Positions 5,726-7,098 of a stretch of 7,098 nt of DNA are shown piece by piece (positions within the stretch are counted from its first letter, which is position 1; every line of letters begins with the position of its first letter). The translations under genes were made by a program, and so were the position numbers. The stretch comes from Burkholderiales bacterium (GTDB lineage: Bacteria > Pseudomonadota > Gammaproteobacteria > Burkholderiales > SG8-39), in assembly GCA_919902965.1 (NCBI GenBank), contig CAKKSJ010000382.1, forward strand, positions 1 through 7,098. Reading direction: 5' to 3'. The notes under the pieces were generated by a model, which was not told where the DNA came from, did not search any database, and saw nothing but the letters and a program-made list of their open reading frames with translations.

Positions 5726-5758
5726 GGACCGTCTTCGTCACTCCAATGCGAGGTAGTC

Positions 5759-6589
5759 ATGAAACGACCGTGGCTAGTGCTGGCGTCAGTCCTGGTATTG
5801 ATCGCAATCGGCGCCTATTTCTGGCTGCGGCAGGCGCCGCCGCAAGCGCTGCCGCCCGTGGCGGTCGTGTCGCCAGCGCCGATCGCGCCGCCCCCCGCAA
5901 CGACAACGCCGGAGCCAGGGGTCAATTTTCCGGTCCCGGTGCCGCCCGGCATGACGAAGCTGCCGCCGATCGGGCAGGCCGGCGATTTCGTCAAGGAACG
6001 GATCACCGGACTGCTGGGGGCCAAGGCCGTCCTGATGCACCTGCAGATGGACAATTTCGTGCGCCGGGTCGTGACCACCGTGGACAACCTGCCGCGCCCG
6101 CTCGCACCGCCTAGCAAATGGCCGGTCAATCCCACGCCCGGGCGTTTCAGCGTCGACCAGGGCAAGCAAGGGAGCGTCATCGGCGCGAACAACGGCGCAC
6201 GCTATGCGCCTTTCGTCGCACTGGTCGAAGCGGTGGACGCGGCGCGCGCGGTTGCGCTCTACCAGGAGCTCTACCCGCTGTTTCAAAACGCGTACGAAAA
6301 CCTCGGTTATCCGCGCAAGCAGTTCAACGACCGCCTGATCGCGGTGATCGACCATCTGCTCAACACGCCCGAACCGGCCGGCGCGCTCACAGTTGAAGTG
6401 CCCGAAATCCGCAGTCCGATGAAACCGGTGCGCCCCTGGGTGCTGTACCAGTTTTCCGATCCCGCCCTGGAAAGCCTGTCTAGCGGGCAGAAAATCCTGC
6501 TGCGCTCAGGCCTGGACAACGAGAAACGGCTGAAAGCGAAACTCGCCGAGTATCGCAGGCTGCTCGCGGGTGAGAAAACGCGCCGTTAA
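5759..6589 (+). CDS. DUF3014 domain-containing membrane-anchored protein
   Basis: This 276-residue protein has one N-terminal transmembrane helix (about 4-22, PWLVLASVLVLIAIGAYFWL) followed by a Pro/Ala-rich linker (24-70), so most of it should lie in the periplasm. The rest matches my recollection of the DUF3014 family: DNFVRRVVTTVDNLPRP (about 100-116), then a long helical region with NGARYAPFVALVEAVDA, LYPLFQNAYENLGYP, FNDRLIAVIDHLLNTPEP, and near the C-terminus RPWVLYQFSDPALESLSSGQK. It ends in a basic charged helix. The biochemical function of the family is unknown and I propose none. The ATG at 5759 has GAGG 5 nt upstream and begins the membrane helix. The next gene starts 24 nt after its stop, so the two are probably cotranscribed. 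Confidence 0.87.
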   Translation: MKRPWLVLASVLVLIAIGAYFWLRQAPPQALPPVAVVSPAPIAPPPATTTPEPGVNFPVPVPPGMTKLPPIGQAGDFVKERITGLLGAKAVLMHLQMDNFVRRVVTTVDNLPRPLAPPSKWPVNPTPGRFSVDQGKQGSVIGANNGARYAPFVALVEAVDAARAVALYQELYPLFQNAYENLGYPRKQFNDRLIAVIDHLLNTPEPAGALTVEVPEIRSPMKPVRPWVLYQFSDPALESLSSGQKILLRSGLDNEKRLKAKLAEYRRLLAGEKTRR

Positions 6590-6613
6590 ACCCGCTTTTC
6601 CGGAGTGCGCACC

Positions 6614-7098
6614 ATGTCGCGGCTGCAAATGGTTTCACCCGAGCCCGAGGATGCGGCGCTCAAACGGATGTTCGACGAAGTCCGCGCGCGCGGCACCGCG
6701 CTGCCCAATCTGTATCGCGTAATCGGGATCGCGCCGCCGATGCTGCGTGCCTGGCTCGATTTTGCCTGGCCGCTGCGCCTGCAGGCGAAGTCGCCGCGGC
6801 GCCTGCGCGAGCTGCTGATCCTGCGCGGCGCGCAAATCGCCGGCGCCCGCTACGAGTGGGTGCATCACCAGGCGATGGCGCTGGCTGCGGGGGTGTCGCA
6901 GGCGCAGGTCGATGCGCTCGAAGACTGGGAACAATCCGAATTGTTTGCTGCGCAGGAACAGGCGGTGCTGCGCCTCGCTGACGAAGTCACGCGCGGACCG
7001 GCGGCCTCGGCCGCGTGCATCCAGTCGCTCAAACAGCAGGGCTTCAGCGATGCCGAGGTCGTGGAACTCACGCTCACCGCGAGTTTTTACGTTTGCGT
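6614..7098 (+). CDS. Carboxymuconolactone decarboxylase-family protein, 3' end cut
   Basis: The frame is open from the ATG at 6614 to the window end (161 codons), so the C-terminus is missing, probably only a short part. GGAG lies 8 nt before the start. The protein is cytoplasmic and mostly helical: LPNLYRVIGIAPPMLRAWLD, then RRLRELLILRGAQIAG, ARYEWVHHQAMALAAGVSQ, EQAVLRLADEVTRG and the final LTLTASFYVC. This is the layout of the AhpD-like/carboxymuconolactone decarboxylase superfamily. The peroxidatic CxxC of AhpD is absent: the equivalent stretch reads YEWVHH, as in many uncharacterised members. It is therefore not expected to be an AhpD-type thiol reductase. The substrate cannot be told from the sequence. 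It follows the DUF3014 gene by 24 nt, but their functions have no evident link. Confidence 0.88.
   Translation, partial: MSRLQMVSPEPEDAALKRMFDEVRARGTALPNLYRVIGIAPPMLRAWLDFAWPLRLQAKSPRRLRELLILRGAQIAGARYEWVHHQAMALAAGVSQAQVDALEDWEQSELFAAQEQAVLRLADEVTRGPAASAACIQSLKQQGFSDAEVVELTLTASFYVC

Larger units (their letters stand above)
5425..5758. other. Divergent intergenic region between ompA-like and DUF3014 genes
   Basis: These 334 bp carry the leaders of two divergent genes. On the minus side they hold the ribosome binding site AAGGAGA and the dyad at 5550-5569. On the plus side they hold a weak -10-like TAGAAT (5720-5725) and GAGG (5750-5753) before the ATG at 5759. A CTTGC/GCAAG hairpin is also visible near 5676-5692. 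Reading frames through it lack family resemblance, and I see no gene. Confidence 0.6.

Noticed and set aside
5587..6114. A 175-codon + strand frame starting with TTG, overlapping the DUF3014 gene.
   Set aside because: It is Arg/Ala-rich, has no recognisable domain, and is out of frame with a clearly conserved gene.

Overview
The window is a GC-rich bacterial chromosome segment. It looks like a Gram-negative betaproteobacterium, most likely Burkholderiales and possibly Oxalobacteraceae. That placement is inferred from the style of several proteins: an OmpA-family protein with an N-terminal NPFGLCW/ECDPN segment, an entericidin lipoprotein, a DUF3014 protein, a CigR/RcnB-type protein, and a Crp/Fnr winged helix with the signature RWLLLSLDRL...MTQELIANMLGVRRE. 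No rRNA, tRNA, CRISPR array or insertion sequence was recognised.

Region 1 (1-1859, + strand) is signal transduction. It holds the 3' part of a hybrid sensor histidine kinase (ATPase plus receiver), followed 4 nt later by a receiver-coiled coil-PAS protein that has no recognisable output domain. The two are probably cotranscribed and form part of one phosphorelay.

Region 2 (1860-3104, + strand) holds a secreted CigR/RcnB-family protein with its own upstream region, a GC-rich hairpin after it, and a short reading frame that keeps only the DNA-binding end of a Crp/Fnr-type regulator. The latter looks like a decaying remnant.

Region 3 (3117-5424, - strand) is an envelope block. In the order of transcription it contains an OmpA-like peptidoglycan-binding protein, a 49-residue entericidin-type lipoprotein, a membrane-anchored glycine-zipper protein, a probable terminator, and then a separate lipoprotein with a single Ig-like module.

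Region 4 (5425-7098, + strand) starts with a 334-bp divergent intergenic region. A DUF3014 membrane-anchored protein and a carboxymuconolactone decarboxylase-family protein follow, 24 nt apart and probably cotranscribed; the second is cut by the window end.

The most interesting non-coding signal is a short dyad, approximately TGTGCG-CTAC-CGCACA-GACC. It lies upstream of the CigR-like gene and of the ompA-like gene (19 of 22 bases identical between the two), and a related GTACG-TTGG-CGTAC-AGA copy lies upstream of the Ig-module lipoprotein. In all three cases it has the same orientation relative to the gene. It may be an operator shared by envelope genes. Otherwise the window reads as ordinary chromosomal sequence, and I see no convincing sign of a novel multi-gene defence or mobile system.
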